A stretch of DNA of 64,000 nt from Iningainema tapete BLCC-T55. Lineage in GTDB: Bacteria > Cyanobacteriota > Cyanobacteriia > Cyanobacteriales > Nostocaceae. Shown here one piece after another: positions 61,557-64,000 of the stretch (positions are counted from its first letter, which is position 1; each line of letters opens with the position of its first letter). The stretch lies in the NCBI RefSeq assembly GCF_014698965.1, contig NZ_JACXAE010000106.1, forward strand, positions 1-64,000. Reading direction: 5' to 3'. The translations under genes were made by a program, and so were the position numbers. The notes beneath the pieces are model-generated. The model was not told the DNA's origin and searched no databases. It was given only the letters and a program-made list of their open reading frames with translations.

Positions 61557-63977
61557 ATGTCAGAATTAATTCAAGCTGTTCTCGATAGTGAAGAAAAAAA
61601 TGATCTGCGTTCTCTAATTAGTGATATACGTCAGCAAGAAAAAAAGTACTTACTGCGAAACGATATCCTAAATTTATATAGTGAATATTGCTCCAAGTAC
61701 AAAAAGCCACTTGTGTTTTATAAGTCTTCAAATTTGGGCAAACTAATTTACTATACTCAGGAAATTATTCAAGATGATTCAAACCTTTTTTTGATTATCC
61801 GCCCAAAAATAGCTAGTCAGGAAGTTTATAGATTAACGGCAGACTTGAGTGTAGACTCAATAACAGTACAGGAACTTTTGGATCAGCGCGATCGCCTAGT
61901 CAACCGCTACCATCCCAACGAAGGCGACTTGTTAGAACTAGATTTTGGTCCATTTTATGACTACTCACCAGTAATTCGCGATCCAAAAAATATTGGTAAA
62001 GGAGTACAGTATCTCAACCGTTATCTATCCAGTAAACTATTTCAAGACGCTAAACAATGGCTGGAAAGCTTGTTTGTTTTCTTGCGCTTACACCAATATA
62101 ACGGTATCCAACTACTAATTAACGATCGCATCCAATCCCAGCAACAACTTTCTGAACAAGTCAAAAAAGCGATCGCCTTTGTGAGTGAGCGCCCCAACGA
62201 GCAACCCTACGAAGAATTCCGCTTCGCCCTGCAAATGATGGGCTTTGAACCAGGTTGGGGTAACACCGCCTTGCGCGTGCGAGAAACTCTGAGCATTCTG
62301 GATGAATTAATCGACTCTCCCGATCCCCAAACATTGGAAGCCTTTATCTCACGCATCCCCATGATTTTTAAAATCGTGCTGGTGTCTATCCACGGTTGGT
62401 TTGGACAAGAGGGAGTTTTAGGACGCCCAGATACAGGTGGGCAGGTAGTCTATGTTCTCGATCAAGCAAAAAGTTTAGAAAAGCAACTGCAAGAAGATTG
62501 TACTCTAGCTGGTTTAGACGGACTCAAAGTTCAACCGAAAGTAATTATTCTTACACGCCTAATCCCAAATAGTGATGGTACTCTTTGTAACCAACGATTA
62601 GAAAAAGTCCACGGTACAGAAAATGCCTGGATTTTGCGGGTACCTTTGCGCGAATTCAATCCGAACATGACGCAAAATTGGATTTCGCGGTTTGAATTCT
62701 GGCCCTATTTAGAAACTTACGCCATAGATGCGGAAAAAGAACTGTTGGCAGAATTTCAAGGTAGACCAGATTTAATAGTAGGTAACTATACTGATGGTAA
62801 CTTGGTCGCTTTTCTGCTAGCACGTCGCTTGAAGGTAACTCAGTGTAACGTTGCTCACGCTTTGGAAAAGTCCAAATACTTGTTCAGTAACTTGTACTGG
62901 AATGATTTGGAAGACAAATATCATTTTTCCTTACAGTTCACTGCCGATTTGTTGGCGATGAATGCTGCTAACTTTATTATCAGCAGTACTTACCAAGAAA
63001 TTGTCGGCACCCCAGATAGTGTGGGACAGTACGAATCTTACAAGTGTTTCACTATGCCAGATTTGTATCACGTAGTTGATGGCATAGAGTTATTTAGTCC
63101 CAAATTTAACGTAGTTCCCCCAGGCGTAAACGAGAATTACTTCTTCCCCTATACACGTAAAGAAGATAGAGTAGAGAGCGATCGCCAAAGATTAGAAGAA
63201 ATGCTCTTTAGCTTGGAAGATCCCACACAAATTTTTGGTAAGCTTGATGATCCAACCAAGCGCCCTCTGTTTTCAATGGCGCGTTTAGATCGAATTAAAA
63301 ATCTGACAGGTTTAGCAGAATGCTTTGGTCAGAATCCAGAATTACAAGAGCATTGTAACTTAATTTTAGTAGCGGGTAAATTGCGCGTTGAAGAATCAGG
63401 CGATAACGAAGAACGTGATGAAATCGTCAAACTTTACCGCATTATTGAGCAATACAATCTTCAAGGCAAAATTCGTTGGTTAGGTGTACGCCTGTCTAAG
63501 ACTGATACTGGTGAAATTTACCGAGTAATTGCCGAACATGAGGGAATTTTTGTCCAACCCGCTTTGTTTGAAGCTTTTGGTTTAACAATTTTAGAATCGA
63601 TGATTACCGGATTACCAACTTTTGCCACACAGTTTGGTGGTCCTTTAGAAATTATTCAAGACAAGGTAAATGGCTTTTACATCAACCCAACAAATTTAGA
63701 AGAAACAGCGGCAAAAATTCTTGATTTTGTCATCAAGTGTGAACAGAATTCTCAGTCTTGGTATGAAATTTCGCAACAAGCTATTGACCGGGTTTATAGT
63801 ACCTATACTTGGAAGATTCACACTACCAAGCTGCTAGCATTAGCACGTATCTATGGTTTTTGGAACTTTACGAATCAAGAAGATCGAGAGGATTTGCTGC
63901 GCTATATTGAGGCTTTGTTCTATCTCATCTACAAGCCCAGAGCGCAACAACTTTTAGAACAACATCAGTATCGGTAA
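61557..63977 (+). CDS. susA: sucrose synthase
   Basis: 806 residues, the size of heterocystous cyanobacterial SuS. N-terminal regulatory helical region (about 1-270), then the GT-B core with GRPDTGGQVVYVLDQAKSLE, VVPPGVNENYFFPYTRKEDR and the EPFG-like motif FEAFGLTILESMITGLPTFA (E-x7-E). It reversibly cleaves sucrose with UDP/ADP into nucleotide-sugar and fructose. In nitrogen-fixing cyanobacteria it links sucrose to glycogen and heterocyst carbon supply. The 282-bp AT-rich upstream region carries its promoter. Confidence 0.95.
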   Translation: MSELIQAVLDSEEKNDLRSLISDIRQQEKKYLLRNDILNLYSEYCSKYKKPLVFYKSSNLGKLIYYTQEIIQDDSNLFLIIRPKIASQEVYRLTADLSVDSITVQELLDQRDRLVNRYHPNEGDLLELDFGPFYDYSPVIRDPKNIGKGVQYLNRYLSSKLFQDAKQWLESLFVFLRLHQYNGIQLLINDRIQSQQQLSEQVKKAIAFVSERPNEQPYEEFRFALQMMGFEPGWGNTALRVRETLSILDELIDSPDPQTLEAFISRIPMIFKIVLVSIHGWFGQEGVLGRPDTGGQVVYVLDQAKSLEKQLQEDCTLAGLDGLKVQPKVIILTRLIPNSDGTLCNQRLEKVHGTENAWILRVPLREFNPNMTQNWISRFEFWPYLETYAIDAEKELLAEFQGRPDLIVGNYTDGNLVAFLLARRLKVTQCNVAHALEKSKYLFSNLYWNDLEDKYHFSLQFTADLLAMNAANFIISSTYQEIVGTPDSVGQYESYKCFTMPDLYHVVDGIELFSPKFNVVPPGVNENYFFPYTRKEDRVESDRQRLEEMLFSLEDPTQIFGKLDDPTKRPLFSMARLDRIKNLTGLAECFGQNPELQEHCNLILVAGKLRVEESGDNEERDEIVKLYRIIEQYNLQGKIRWLGVRLSKTDTGEIYRVIAEHEGIFVQPALFEAFGLTILESMITGLPTFATQFGGPLEIIQDKVNGFYINPTNLEETAAKILDFVIKCEQNSQSWYEISQQAIDRVYSTYTWKIHTTKLLALARIYGFWNFTNQEDREDLLRYIEALFYLIYKPRAQQLLEQHQYR

Positions 63978-64000
63978 TTTGTCAAAAGTCAAAAGTCATT

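Overview
This window is chromosomal DNA of a filamentous-type cyanobacterium, most likely of the order Nostocales. The main evidence is a complete C-phycocyanin rod operon with three tandem cpcG linker genes (54.2-60.7 kb), a sucrose synthase of 806 residues right after it, frequent HIP1 palindromes (GCGATCGC), a long Ser/Thr kinase-AAA-GAF-PAS-histidine kinase hybrid, and many dispersed palindromic repeats. No rRNA, convincing tRNA or CRISPR array was seen.

Layout. 1-1.54 kb: 5' part of a secreted filamentous-haemagglutinin-like protein (minus strand) with 66-residue repeats. 1.8-4.2 kb: a small unknown gene and an IS200/IS605 element with a nonsense-mutated tnpA and a full-length tnpB. 4.3-6.1 kb: a MoaD/ThiS-like carrier next to threonine synthase, with a readable promoter. 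6.2-9.5 kb: a DUF2252 protein, two overlapping small genes, a two-TM TRADD-N-associated protein and a solute-binding protein relic. 9.5-16.2 kb: cell-envelope and housekeeping genes (murJ, a pentapeptide protein, an LCP ligase, manC, a UbiB-type kinase). 16.3-17.0 kb: two paralogous double-glycine leader peptides. 17.5-19.4 kb: an ABC-2 exporter pair. 19.4-24.9 kb: a glycosyltransferase, a decayed Tn5/IS4-type transposase, then a plus-strand set encoding a Crp/Fnr regulator, a Coq4-like protein, an SDR and a pterin carbinolamine dehydratase.

24.9-37.3 kb is a minus-strand surface-glycan locus: five GT9 (heptosyltransferase-like) genes, one of them truncated, GT2 and GT4 enzymes, an FkbM methyltransferase, an SDR, and an ADP-heptose pathway (GmhA, HldE, GmhB). 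GmhA is fused to the C-terminus of a GT4 glycosyltransferase, and no HldD epimerase is present. At least seven palindromic or tandem repeats of types that also lie between genes have become coding sequence in this locus, as internal insertions or C-terminal tails. Two different proteins end in the same repeat-derived DVPPERLY peptide.

38.9-45.7 kb is a decay zone: fragments of xisI, IS982, IS5 and IS701 transposases, a cyanophycinase-like gene, a GNAT gene broken by one stop codon and an amidohydrolase with a probable internal deletion, among a few apparently intact genes. 45.8-53.6 kb: a Uma2-family protein, the 1967-residue hybrid kinase and rluD. 54.2-60.7 kb: cpcBACDEF-cpcG1-G2-G3, the light-harvesting rod operon, with a hairpin between cpcA and cpcC that probably sets the ratio of subunits to linkers. 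A small unknown gene and susA close the window.
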